Shown here: positions 12,115 to 21,790 of the stretch, piece by piece
How the letters are laid out: each line of letters starts with the position of its first letter
Position numbering within the stretch: position 1 is the first letter of the stretch
Assembly (NCBI RefSeq): GCF_000003195.3
Contig: NC_012873.2
Coordinates: 45,599,022 to 45,663,021, forward strand
Direction of reading: 5' to 3'
Length of the DNA: 64,000 nucleotides
Source of the DNA: Sorghum bicolor
Taxonomy: Eukaryota > Streptophyta > Magnoliopsida > Poales > Poaceae
The notes under the pieces: generated by a model
What the model was told of the DNA's origin: nothing
What the model saw: the letters and a program-made list of their open reading frames with translations, nothing else
Database searches by the model: none
Program-made: the position numbers and the translations under genes

Positions 12115-13041
12115 ATGGATAACTCAAATGTCATACCTATTATTAAATTTTTTGCACCTTCGGAGACCAGCCATAGACCATGGGAGTCAACAAGTCTTGC
12201 CCCTAATTATGATCTGTGTCCGGAGTTGATTGCAATAGGTCAAAACCAACCCTTTTCTATAGCTGAGGTCCTATCTTTTAATCAAGAAGATAATGCACTT
12301 TCAGCTACACCTAGGGAATCTGCTAATCTTTCTATAAATTCTGGTTCAGACCTAGCCCTACAAGACCATGTTTTTTCTCGATATTTTCACATTGGTCTTA
12401 ATCATATAACCTTTAGTAGAGTCTTTCTTTCTTTATCTATTAGTAAAGGAAGGTATGTCTTCATTTGTGGACATCCTTCTTATACTAGTCTTCATAGAAA
12501 AATCTTAGAGATAGAGAAGGAATCATCTCCCAAACAAGGAAAGGAAATTTCAATAGCCGATTTCCAAACATTCCAATCCCATGATTCGGCTATCCAACCC
12601 ATCCTTGAGCCTAATAATTTCTACTATGCTCTTTCTCTTGAACCTCCTGATAATCCTATGAATCTCTCTAGACATCCCATGCATAAGAAGGAGGATCGAG
12701 AAGAGCAACATCACTGGCTAGAGGGCATTAAAAATCCATGTGCTATCACCATTGAATGGATGGATAAAACAAACTTGAGAGACAATTCTAGTGGAATTTT
12801 AAGCATTCATGAAAAATCATCCTTGGAGATTGGAGACAAAGATAACATTAATGAGCATGGAATTTATTTTATAGCCACTTCGTTTACTCCATGCTCATAT
12901 GCAATATCTTCCCAATCTTTTGGTCTCTCCAACATCACCACATTTGAGATCTCCAACCCCCTCTTCCTTTCTATTTATAAAAACTTTAAAAGGATGGTTG
13001 TCGATGCATATGTCTATAATAAATATTGCAGATCTCGTTGA
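12115..13041 (+). CDS. gag-leader-like ORF with unrecognised body (element B)
   Basis: A 308-residue ORF from ATG 12115. Residues about 13-45 (APSETS..., YDLCPELIAIG, QPFS) align with the gag N-terminus of E (YELRPGFIAMV, TFSG) and C (FELKPGLINMV, QFCG). After that the protein has none of the capsid motifs and I do not recognise it: it is Ser/Asn-rich with charged stretches and no membrane segment, zinc knuckle or protease motif. It occupies the normal gag position after the primer-binding site. That it has stayed open although B is old enough for about 2% LTR divergence is notable. Function unknown; it could be a replaced or rearranged gag. Confidence 0.55.
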   Translation: MDNSNVIPIIKFFAPSETSHRPWESTSLAPNYDLCPELIAIGQNQPFSIAEVLSFNQEDNALSATPRESANLSINSGSDLALQDHVFSRYFHIGLNHITFSRVFLSLSISKGRYVFICGHPSYTSLHRKILEIEKESSPKQGKEISIADFQTFQSHDSAIQPILEPNNFYYALSLEPPDNPMNLSRHPMHKKEDREEQHHWLEGIKNPCAITIEWMDKTNLRDNSSGILSIHEKSSLEIGDKDNINEHGIYFIATSFTPCSYAISSQSFGLSNITTFEISNPLFLSIYKNFKRMVVDAYVYNKYCRSR

Positions 13042-13486
13042 GTTGATCTTGATATAGGTCAGCGTCGGAGGGGAAACCACTTCGCCAACATAACTTGATG
13101 GTTTCCCAAGGACAATCTTAGTGTCCTAAAACAAGCACTGATCAGATCGTAACATGAACTTCTAATTATTTGCAACATTGCCTTGTGTATTGAGCATATA
13201 AAGATGATTGTAGAAATATTCCTTCGGGTATTCTTGTCACTAACCTTTCCAGGATTGGAGCAAGAAGATGGGATGAATGACAAGTACAAGATCTCTATAA
13301 ATGCCATCATGCTACCTTTGTTTATCCTAGTAAGTGTTAGAAGTACTGCACATACTTCTATTGGCTTTTAAATTAAGCGTGGTGCTTAGGTTAAATAGCC
13401 TTCCTTAATCTGATTAGACATGGAGTCTAGTTTGGTTACTGAACTAAAAACTGCTTGAGTAGGCATTGGTATATTTTGTCGGACTA
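13042..13486 (+). mobile_element. non-coding internal region of B, left of C
   Basis: No gag or protease similarity and no ORF over 85 codons. It ends at the ACCCC duplication of element C and resumes at 21791. Confidence 0.6.
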
Positions 13487-13491
13487 ACCCC

Positions 13492-15146
13492 TGTTGACGG
13501 TCCTTAAGTATCAAATTTAATTATCAAATAAATAAAGAAAAGGATCCAAATGAAATAAAGATCTAGACTTAGGGTTTTATCTGACAGAATTCCATGAGTT
13601 TTGGTGTTTGTCTATTTCTGCAGGGGGTTATCAGGAAATATGGAAGAAAGGCCCACATGTCGGGATTACGTAGAGATATTAACGTGCTGCGCAATTATCT
13701 TACATCTAGAAGACTCCAGAAGCCACGAGACCGAAGCGGAGGCGAAACGGGGCCAGACCCTGGGCGGCCGCCCAGTTGGTCAGGGCGCCCGCCCACCTCC
13801 TGAGTCCAATCAGGACTCCGCTTTGCGGGAGATCTCCACCGACCTAAAGGATGAATCTAAACCATACAATCTATGTCGGTTTGATCCAAGGGCCCATATT
13901 CACTTGAAGGGACTATAAAACCAGACCCCCTGGTCCCTGGAGGAGAGAGCCTCTCAACCCTAATTCATTGTTCCATCAAGGGAGAGGAAGCCTCTGATCA
14001 AGATTAGAGCCACCACATCAATTAGATATCTAGATTAGCATAGCTACATAGGATTAGAACTAGAAGGAGTCAATCTTCGATTGGTTTCCGGATCTGTCAG
14101 GAGGATTCTTGGTAATCTTCTAATTGTGCTTCTAATTGCTTTCTAATTATCTTTGTTCTTCAATATTATGAATATGACTTTGTTCTATTTCAATATATTG
14201 CTTATGACTTTGCTCTACTTGCTTATATTCAAGATTATATTGTTCTTAGTTTATCATAGTTATGTGCTTGGCTTAGTTAGATACGATCTATATACATGCT
14301 TAGGATCGTATAGCGTTTATCCATCGGATCCATGGGTAAATGATAGATATTGTGTAGGCGTGGTGCTTATACCGTATTTATCTGCGATTGTACCCAATAT
14401 GCCAGATCGTGGGGTAGTTCGTGATAGTGACAGCTTCATTGATTCTTATATACTCCCCCTCTCGTGTATTGGGCTGGCAGAGCAACATTATTACAGGGGA
14501 GTGATTGCTATGTTTCTCATATTCCTTGCTAATATCACTATGCATGGGCGTAGTCTTGTCTCGCAATGATTGCTAAGTATGCTTGCACTAACTATGATAT
14601 ACTAGACTATATAGTTAAGAATAACTTAGGGAATATTCTTGTAGTTCGTTCTAATACCATGCTAATGACTTTCTAGAGTATCTAATTGAGGTGCTTATCA
14701 TATTTATTATGTGGCTAGATCAGATTAGTTATCCTTGTCACTATTATTATTTCATATATCTTTTATGTGACACTTATCCCTGTATGAAGAGTTAGATATA
14801 ATGTTCTCAATTATACATGCAATGATAGATGCTCAATCTCATATTCTATTCTGTAATCATTAGTGATGATTGATTAATCCCTTCCCAGTGGTAAAAATAT
14901 AAATAACGATACCTGGAATACTTCCCGGTTAAAATGCTGCATCGGTATTAATCTGTGCGCTTGCAGATCCCATTCATTATTTATTTAGAAGAGCAATTGC
15001 ATATTTCAATACCGCGTCTCTTATATCATGCTGGGGATGACAACTTGGCTTAAGTGGTGTAAGGGATAGGTTTGGCATTTTTGGCACCGTTGCTAGATTT
15101 AGAGAACTTAGTCTACTTTTAGTAATGATGTTAAGAATACCCAACA
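13492..15146 (+). repeat. 5' LTR of C
   Basis: 1655 bp, TATAAAA at 13914-13920, U5 hairpin at 14951-14968. Unlike B, D and E, another 178 bp follow the hairpin, containing a relic of the primer-binding region at 15074-15093. A 138-codon open frame inside (14153-14569) is present unchanged in both LTRs and is not considered a gene. Confidence 0.97.
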
Positions 15147-15154
15147 AGCATTTT

Positions 15155-15172
15155 TGGTGCCGTTGCCGGGAA
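15155..15172 (+). promoter_or_regulatory. primer-binding site of C
   Basis: TGGTGCCGTTGCCGGGAA after the spacer AGCATTTT. It differs from the B site at three positions. Confidence 0.8.
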
Positions 15173-15306
15173 AGGTTGATTACCAATCAGGAATAGAATA
15201 AAAGATTTAGAGTTATCATTCGCATCACTAATATGATTGAGCTTATCTATTCTCTCATACAGTTTTACCCTGATATTTTTCTATTTTATCTTATGCAGGG
15301 GAATGT

Positions 15307-16080
15307 ATGAATAGAAGACATCTTCCAGGAAATTTTGTTGACAATCCTGAAGCATTATTCAAGAAGACAAGAGCCAAGCTAAAGAAATCATCAACACTTC
15401 ACGAAGAAGCTTCATCCAATCAAGAAGATCACCGGAACTTGTCTTCAGAGTTTGAAGCCATGGCGAACAAATCAATCCGCGAGTTCTCAGCTCCCACTAC
15501 GGACAACATCCGCACTGGACCTGCTGCAGAGATCGATGGCAACTTTGAGCTCAAGCCTGGACTTATCAACATGGTGCAATCCAACCAGTTCTGTGGGAAG
15601 GCACATGAAGATGCTAGTGCTCATTTACAACACTTCCTGGAGATTTGCAACACATTCACCATAGCAGGAGTTTCCAAAGACGCTATACTACTTCGCCTCT
15701 TTCCTTTCTCACTGTTAGGAAGAGCGAAGCAGTGGTTCTATGCTACAAAGGAGAAGAATACTACGTGGGCACTCTGCTCAACAAACTTCCTGGCTAAGTT
15801 CTTTCCCATGGGCAAGACCAATGCTCTCCGTGGGAAGATTACAAGTTTTCAGCAACAAAATGATGAATCTGTTCCAGAAGCATGGGAGCGCTTTCAAGAC
15901 TACATTCTAGAATGTCCCCATCATGGAATGGAGAGTTGGCTATTGATGCAGACATTCTATCATGGGCTCAGCAACAGTGCCCGAGAGACTATGGATGCTG
16001 CAGCTGGAGGAGCATTCTTATCACTTACTATATCACAAGCCACAGCTCTTGTGGAGAAGATGGCGTCCAACCAAAGCTAG
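15307..16080 (+). CDS. Gag of element C
   Basis: A 257-residue ORF from ATG 15307, near the expected distance after the primer-binding site. A charged N-terminal stretch (residues 1-60) precedes the Athila-type leader motif FELKPGLINMV (about 79-89) and the retrotransposon-gag capsid core (HFLEICNTF, LFPFSLLGRAKQWF, FFPMGKTNALRGKITSFQQ, WERFQDYI). It builds the particle that packages element RNA. The frame ends at an amber codon 16078-16080, but the following ORF with zinc knuckle and protease is in the same frame, so the natural product may be a Gag-Pro polyprotein. The sequence is undamaged otherwise, as fits a young insertion. Confidence 0.9.
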   Translation: MNRRHLPGNFVDNPEALFKKTRAKLKKSSTLHEEASSNQEDHRNLSSEFEAMANKSIREFSAPTTDNIRTGPAAEIDGNFELKPGLINMVQSNQFCGKAHEDASAHLQHFLEICNTFTIAGVSKDAILLRLFPFSLLGRAKQWFYATKEKNTTWALCSTNFLAKFFPMGKTNALRGKITSFQQQNDESVPEAWERFQDYILECPHHGMESWLLMQTFYHGLSNSARETMDAAAGGAFLSLTISQATALVEKMASNQS

Positions 16081-16119
16081 AATGAAGAGAGGACCCAGAC
16101 ACGCAAGAGAGGTGGAGGT

Positions 16120-17955
16120 ATGCATCAGCTGAAGGAGGTAGACATGTTGTCTGCAAAGCTAGACCTGCTCATGAAGAAGCTCGACGATAGAGCTGGAGAC
16201 AAGAAAGAAGTTATGCACATCTACGATTCTCACATGACTTGTGAGGAGTGTGGAGACACTGGACACTCAGGCAACCACTGCCCTGAGATACTTGAGGATA
16301 TGAACTACATCAACAACAACAACAACTACTACTACTACAACCGTCCTCAACAAAATCAAGGTTGGAATCAACAGAGGCCTAACTACTCAGGTAATTATCA
16401 AGGTAACAATTCTTACAACAACAATAATAATTTTCCACCTTTGAGAGAGTTAGTGTCTAATCAAGGAAAGCTAATGAATAATCTATCTAAGAAATTGACA
16501 TCTAATGATAAAATGCTAGAAAATATAAATAATAGAATGGATAATTTTTCTACTGCCATCAAGAATCAAATTAGCTTTAATAAAATGATTGAATCCCAGT
16601 TGAATCAAATAGCTGCTGCTGTTCCTACTACTAACCCCGGTATACCATCACAACCGGAAGGATTAGAATCTGCAAATCTTGTAGACGTGTTTGATGCAGG
16701 TAATTGGAGTAACCCCGTCACTGAATTTTCTACTGACCGTCTGCCGGTCAAGAGAGGCGATCCAGGACGCCCCGTCATCCCGATCTCCATCGGCATGGTG
16801 GATGTCCCAGAAGCACTCTGTGACTTTGGCTCCAGTGTCAACATTATACCCAGGGTACTCTATGAGAAATTCTTCACATATCCTTTATTAGAGACAACCA
16901 TGTGTTTGCAGTTTGCAGATCAGACGATAACTTTTCCAAAAGGAATAGTGAGGAACCTTTGTGTCCGAGTTGGTACCTTATATGCCCCAGCAGACTTCGT
17001 AGTGGTAGAGACCGGAAATGATGAGGGAGCACCTATCATCCTAGGAAGGCCATTTTTGAACACCACGGGAGCTATCATCTACGCTAGTGCTGCCAAGATC
17101 AGTTTCTACGTCAAAGGGAAGAAGGAGACATTTTTCTTCAAGAACAAGACTACACAAATTCAAGATCAATCCAGACGTAAATCAAGGAAGAGGACCAACA
17201 GGAGAAACAGGAACAAGCAAGTGTGGACCGAGTCAGCGAAGATGGTCACTGTAGTCCATGGAGGCCAAGATCATCAACTTAAGTCACCGTTTTTGACCAA
17301 GAAGGACAACCCAGGAATGCCAAGCATTTACTGCTCCATAAATGGATACAACTTCTACAAGACGATTTGCGACACCGGATCGGGCGTCAACATAATGGCC
17401 GCAGTCACCTATCGGCTCTTGTTCGGGACCATGCCACTAAGACCAACATACATTCAGCTCCAGATGGCAGATCAGACATTTCGAGAAGTTCAAGGAATAG
17501 TATCTGATGTCCCAGTCAAAATAGACGATCACTTTGTCTACACAGACTTTCAAGTTGTTGACATGGGAGAAGACGAGTATGATCCACCCATCATCCTTGG
17601 AAGACCGTTCCTCAGCACCGTTAAAGCGATTATCTACATTGGAACCGGAGAAGTCCATATGCACTTCCCCTCAGAGAAGGTACGCCGTTACTTTACTGAC
17701 CCTAACTATATCGTTGAGGAATCTAAGCAGGTCAGAAAGAGACGCAACCGCAACCAGAGAAGGCAGATCATCAAGGACGGATGGGCAGACTATGAAGGAG
17801 AAGTTGTAAGGTCAGAAGACGTAGAGTTTAAACAGAATTATCCAGAGGAGATTGAAGCACCGAGTCAGGTATGGAAAATGAAGATAACTATACAAGAAGA
17901 GGAGGCGCTGCCGGAAGTACCGACTACGCCACCCAACGAACCTCAGGACGATTAA
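16120..17955 (+). CDS. zinc-knuckle plus tandem retropepsin polyprotein of element C
   Basis: This 611-codon frame is in phase with gag; the ATG at 16120 may not be used if the amber at 16078 is read through. A CCHC knuckle CEECGDTGHSGNHC lies at about residues 40-53, followed by an Asn/Tyr/Gln-rich linker. The first protease-like domain (about residues 222-330) has DFGSSVNIIP where the catalytic DTGS is expected and the flap-side motif IILGRPFL. A basic linker (RRKSRKRTNRRNRNK) separates it from a second domain (about 395-510) with a canonical DTGSGVNIM and another IILGRPFL. The ORF stops before any RT. Two retropepsins in tandem, one with an altered active site, are unusual. Retropepsins normally act as homodimers, so an intramolecular pseudo-dimer is conceivable (inference). 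Confidence 0.9.
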   Translation: MHQLKEVDMLSAKLDLLMKKLDDRAGDKKEVMHIYDSHMTCEECGDTGHSGNHCPEILEDMNYINNNNNYYYYNRPQQNQGWNQQRPNYSGNYQGNNSYNNNNNFPPLRELVSNQGKLMNNLSKKLTSNDKMLENINNRMDNFSTAIKNQISFNKMIESQLNQIAAAVPTTNPGIPSQPEGLESANLVDVFDAGNWSNPVTEFSTDRLPVKRGDPGRPVIPISIGMVDVPEALCDFGSSVNIIPRVLYEKFFTYPLLETTMCLQFADQTITFPKGIVRNLCVRVGTLYAPADFVVVETGNDEGAPIILGRPFLNTTGAIIYASAAKISFYVKGKKETFFFKNKTTQIQDQSRRKSRKRTNRRNRNKQVWTESAKMVTVVHGGQDHQLKSPFLTKKDNPGMPSIYCSINGYNFYKTICDTGSGVNIMAAVTYRLLFGTMPLRPTYIQLQMADQTFREVQGIVSDVPVKIDDHFVYTDFQVVDMGEDEYDPPIILGRPFLSTVKAIIYIGTGEVHMHFPSEKVRRYFTDPNYIVEESKQVRKRRNRNQRRQIIKDGWADYEGEVVRSEDVEFKQNYPEEIEAPSQVWKMKITIQEEEALPEVPTTPPNEPQDD

Positions 17956-18442
17956 GAAATTGGAGAGTCCCGTTCGGAGGACTTAAAAACACCGAACGCC
18001 TTGTCAAGAGGTAAACTTGGTAGTTATCCTTTCCCTTTCAATTATTTTAAATAGTTTACTTAGTTAATCATATTCATACTATCTTAAAAATAAAAAGAAA
18101 ATAAAAATATGAAAAACTGTAAGCCCCATGTGAGTAGACGAGTGGCATAAAACCCATAAGTACATTCACTGTGGTGGCATAAAAATAAAATAAATATTTT
18201 TCTGCTCTATAAAAACAAAAATATAAAAACAGGGAGTAACAATTATTAAGGAGTCCCAACATGATAAAGGCTAGATATTTATGCTAACACTTAATCAGTT
18301 CCACAAGCTTTGTTGTCTATTTGAGCTCCACAGAATTTAAGAAGACTAGCAGACGGAGGACATTCTAATCGCTGTCAGAATGCTGCTGACTTTCAAACAC
18401 ACCTCTGCCACCTGCTAGCTACATCAAGAGAAATTACGTCAA

Positions 18443-18469
18443 AATTCAGCTTGGGGGAGAGCACCCCCA
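18443..18469 (+). promoter_or_regulatory. internal polypurine-like tract and G5/C5 hairpin (C)
   Basis: AGCTTGGGGGAGAG followed by a C-run. TGGGGG (18452-18457) pairs with CCCCCA (18464-18469). The tract repeats the AAGCTTGGGGGAG of the terminal polypurine tract of the same element at 20116-20128. Confidence 0.55.
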
Positions 18470-19350
18470 TTTATCTCGATAAGTATTTTTATCTATCTTT
18501 ATACTTATACTATATTAGAATATAAATACACATAACTATGAAAAACCAAATAAAGATTTTATGCTTATATATATTTTGCTTAGTGTGTTTAATAAATAAA
18601 TAAAGTGGCTATGCTAATCTGTATCTAATAAAACTTAAGCATGGATATGATGAATAGTTGCTCTGCCTAATTTACACATTTTAAGTTCTCTCTCAAGTTT
18701 AGATATAACTGTTATAATTTAAAGCTTGCTCTAGACCTAAACTTGTGGGATGAAAACTTGATCTGAAGTCTAAGTTGTTAACGAATACGATATGGGAAGA
18801 TTGAGCTGCTGTTTATCTGTTCCTAGAGATGCTAGAATTCTGGAGAATTTTATCTTTGAAAATCTTTAAAATGTTGCATGATGAGTTCCTGTATGATGAG
18901 AGCTTAAATTCCTACCACAGCCATATATACATGCTTGCTAGACTTTGAGCCACACATTTACTATTTACTGCTTATGAGCATTGAGTGTGGTCAAGCTGTG
19001 TAGACCCTTAGGAGCTTGTCATGTGGTTAAATCAAGATTTCACTTGCACGTTCACTCATATATGCTACTTCTACTCCGGAAGTACCATCCACATATATCC
19101 ATCCATTCCATCTCCAGAACCACCTGAAAATATTCTACTCCTAATCCGGGAGAGAATAACCAAAAATATTTCTGTTTTTCCCTTGTGAAGTAAATGCTCA
19201 AGTTATCTAGTTACTACCACTTGCTATATTATCTCAAGAGATGAATGCTCTAAAAAAAAGAGGGAGGGAGAAATAATACGAGGAAATAAAAAGGAGCAAG
19301 TGCTCGGAACCTCGAAAGAAAAGAAAAAGAGTGAGACGAGAGGTAAAAAT

Positions 19351-19391
19351 GGACAAGTGTCTGACAGTAGAATTAGGGGTACAAGATACCC
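19351..19391 (+). promoter_or_regulatory. conserved double stem-loop in the C 3' region
   Basis: Stem 1 is GGAC/GTCT around AAGT; stem 2 is GGGTA/TACCC around CAAGA. Both recur in B (24856-24896) and E (45672-45712) with compensatory differences. Confidence 0.6.
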
Positions 19392-20091
19392 ACCTGAGAG
19401 AAAAGAAAAAGAAGAGCATCTCATTCTCCTTATAAAGTTTCAAAAGCAAGGAAGGTATGTATCCCCTTAAAGAGCAAAAGTAGAATTAGACTTCCACCAC
19501 CATTGTTTTCACCATTGTTATCACCATCATCACCATATACCATTCATTCGCCACACATGCACATCTTGATTAAACTTATTGACTTGTTACTTTGGATCCA
19601 TGGTTTGACTATGCAATAAATGTCTTGTAAGTATGTATATTTTATCTCCCACCTATGAGCTCCAGATATTAAAGCCTTATTAGAATAGAGTGAGAGAGAA
19701 GACAATGTCATTATGCTTTATACCACAAATACTACATATCTTGAGAGAAGGCATATACCATCACTGCCTTGGTAAGGATCCAGAAATACCACAAAAGAGA
19801 GACCTGAGAGAATCATACAAGGAATCTCTGAGTTTTATTTGAAAATCTGCAAAAACACCAGAGCTATAGCTGATTAAGAATAAGAGACATGGCACTTGGC
19901 TAGACTGTTCTATCTTTTAACCACTCAAGACAGAAGTGATAGCTACAAGTCCCATGGTGGAGGTAAAGTAAGTAAGTTTTAAGTCTTGACAGTTTATTCT
20001 AACTCAGAGATGAGATCTTATTTAAAAAGCATGTGTACCGTCAAATTTTTAAAGATATTGCAACTACTTATGATCCATAGCTGAGTCTATC

Positions 20092-20130
20092 CTTGCTCAG
20101 GGACGAGCAAGAGGTAAGCTTGGGGGAGTT
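20092..20130 (+). promoter_or_regulatory. hairpin plus polypurine tract of C
   Basis: CTTGCTC-AGGGAC-GAGCAAG forms a perfect 7-bp stem (20092-20111), followed within a few bases by the tract AAGCTTGGGGGAGTT that abuts the 3' LTR. The tract is the plus-strand primer site by position. Confidence 0.8.
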
Positions 20131-21785
20131 TGTTGACGGTCCTTAAGTATCAAATTTAATTATCAAATAAATAAAGAAAAGGATCCAAATGAAATAAAGA
20201 TCTAGACTTAGGGTTTTATCTGACAGAATTCCATGAGTTTTGGTGTTTGTCTATTTCTGCAGGGGGTTATCAGGAAATATGGAAGAAAGGCCCACATGTC
20301 GGGATTACGTAGAGATATTAACGTGCTGCGCAATTATCTTACATATAGAAGACTCCAGAAGCCACGAGACCGAAGCGGAGGCGAAACGGGGCCAGACCCT
20401 GGGCGGCCGCCCAGTTGGTCAGGGCGCCCGCCCACCTCCTGAGTCCAATCAGGACTCCGCTTTGCGGGAGATCTCCACCGACCTAAAGGATGAATCTAAA
20501 CCATACAATCTATGTCGGTTTGATCCAAGGGCCCATATTCACTTGAAGGGACTATAAAACCAGACCCCCTGGCCCCTGGAGGAGAGAGCCTCTCAACCCT
20601 AATTCATTGTTCCATCAAGGGAGAGGAAGCCTCTGATCAAGATTAGAGCCACCACATCAATTAGATATCTAGATTAGCATAGCTACATAGGATTAGAACT
20701 AGAAGGAGTCAATCTTCGATTGGTTTCCGGATCTGTCAGGAGGATTCTTGGTAATCTTCTAATTGTGCTTCTAATTGCTTTCTAATTATCTTTGTTCTTC
20801 AATATTATGAATATGACTTTGTTCTATTTCAATATATTGCTTATGACTTTGCTCTACTTGCTTATATTCAAGATTATATTGTTCTTAGTTTATCATAGTT
20901 ATGTGCTTGGCTTAGTTAGATACGATCTATATACATGCTTAGGATCGTATAGCGTTTATCCATCGGATCCATGGGTAAATGATAGATATTGTGTAGGCGT
21001 GGTGCTTATACCGTATTTATCTGCGATTGTACCCAATATGCCAGATCGTGGGGTAGTTCGTGATAGTGACAGCTTCATTGATTCTTATATACTCCCCCTC
21101 TCGTGTATTGGGCTGGCAGAGCAACATTATTACAGGGGAGTGATTGCTATGTTTCTCATATTCCTTGCTAATATCACTATGCATGGGCGTAGTCTTGTCT
21201 CGCAATGATTGCTAAGTATGCTTGCACTAACTATGATATACTAGACTATATAGTTAAGAATAACTTAGGGAATATTCTTGTAGTTCGTTCTAATACCATG
21301 CTAATGACTTTCTAGAGTATCTAATTGAGGTGCTTATCATATTTATTATGTGGCTAGATCAGATTAGTTATCCTTGTCACTATTATTATTTCATATATCT
21401 TTTATGTGACACTTATCCCTGTATGAAGAGTTAGATATAATGTTCTCAATTATACATGCAATGATAGATGCTCAATCTCATATTCTATTCTGTAATCATT
21501 AGTGATGATTGATTAATCCCTTCCCAGTGGTAAAAATATAAATAACGATACCTGGAATACTTCCCGGTTAAAATGCTGCATCGGTATTAATCTGTGCGCT
21601 TGCAGATCCCATTCATTATTTATTTAGAAGAGCAATTGCATATTTCAATACCGCGTCTCTTATATCATGCTGGGGATGACAACTTGGCTTAAGTGGTGTA
21701 AGGGATAGGTTTGGCATTTTTGGCACCGTTGCTAGATTTAGAGAACTTAGTCTACTTTTAGTAATGATGTTAAGAATACCCAACA
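20131..21785 (+). repeat. 3' LTR of C
   Basis: 1655 bp, two visible substitutions from the 5' LTR (one near 20345, one near 20573). All other stretches compared were identical. Confidence 0.97.
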
Positions 21786-21790
21786 ACCCC

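Larger units (their letters stand above)
17956..20130 (+). other. 3' region of element C
   Basis: 2.2 kb with no coding capacity. It holds an internal polypurine-like hairpin (18452-18469), two conserved stem-loops (19351-19391), the hairpin at 20092-20111 and the polypurine tract before the 3' LTR. It is homologous to 23434-26894 of B with D removed. Confidence 0.8.
13492..21785 (+). mobile_element. element C, very young non-autonomous gag-protease LTR retrotransposon (8294 bp)
   Basis: Two 1655-bp LTRs (13492-15146, 20131-21785) with a perfect duplication ACCCC (13487-13491, 21786-21790). By eye only two substitutions separate the LTRs, so insertion was very recent. The internal region has a primer-binding site, gag, a zinc knuckle, two retropepsin domains, a 2.2-kb 3' region and a polypurine tract. 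No RT, RNase H or integrase is present, so replication must use enzymes from another element. It is nested in B, which is nested in E. Confidence 0.96.

Noticed and set aside
14153..14569. 138-codon hydrophobic ORF in both C LTRs (also 20792-21208)
   Set aside because: Identical only because the LTRs are nearly identical. The apparent membrane segments come from AT-rich LTR sequence.
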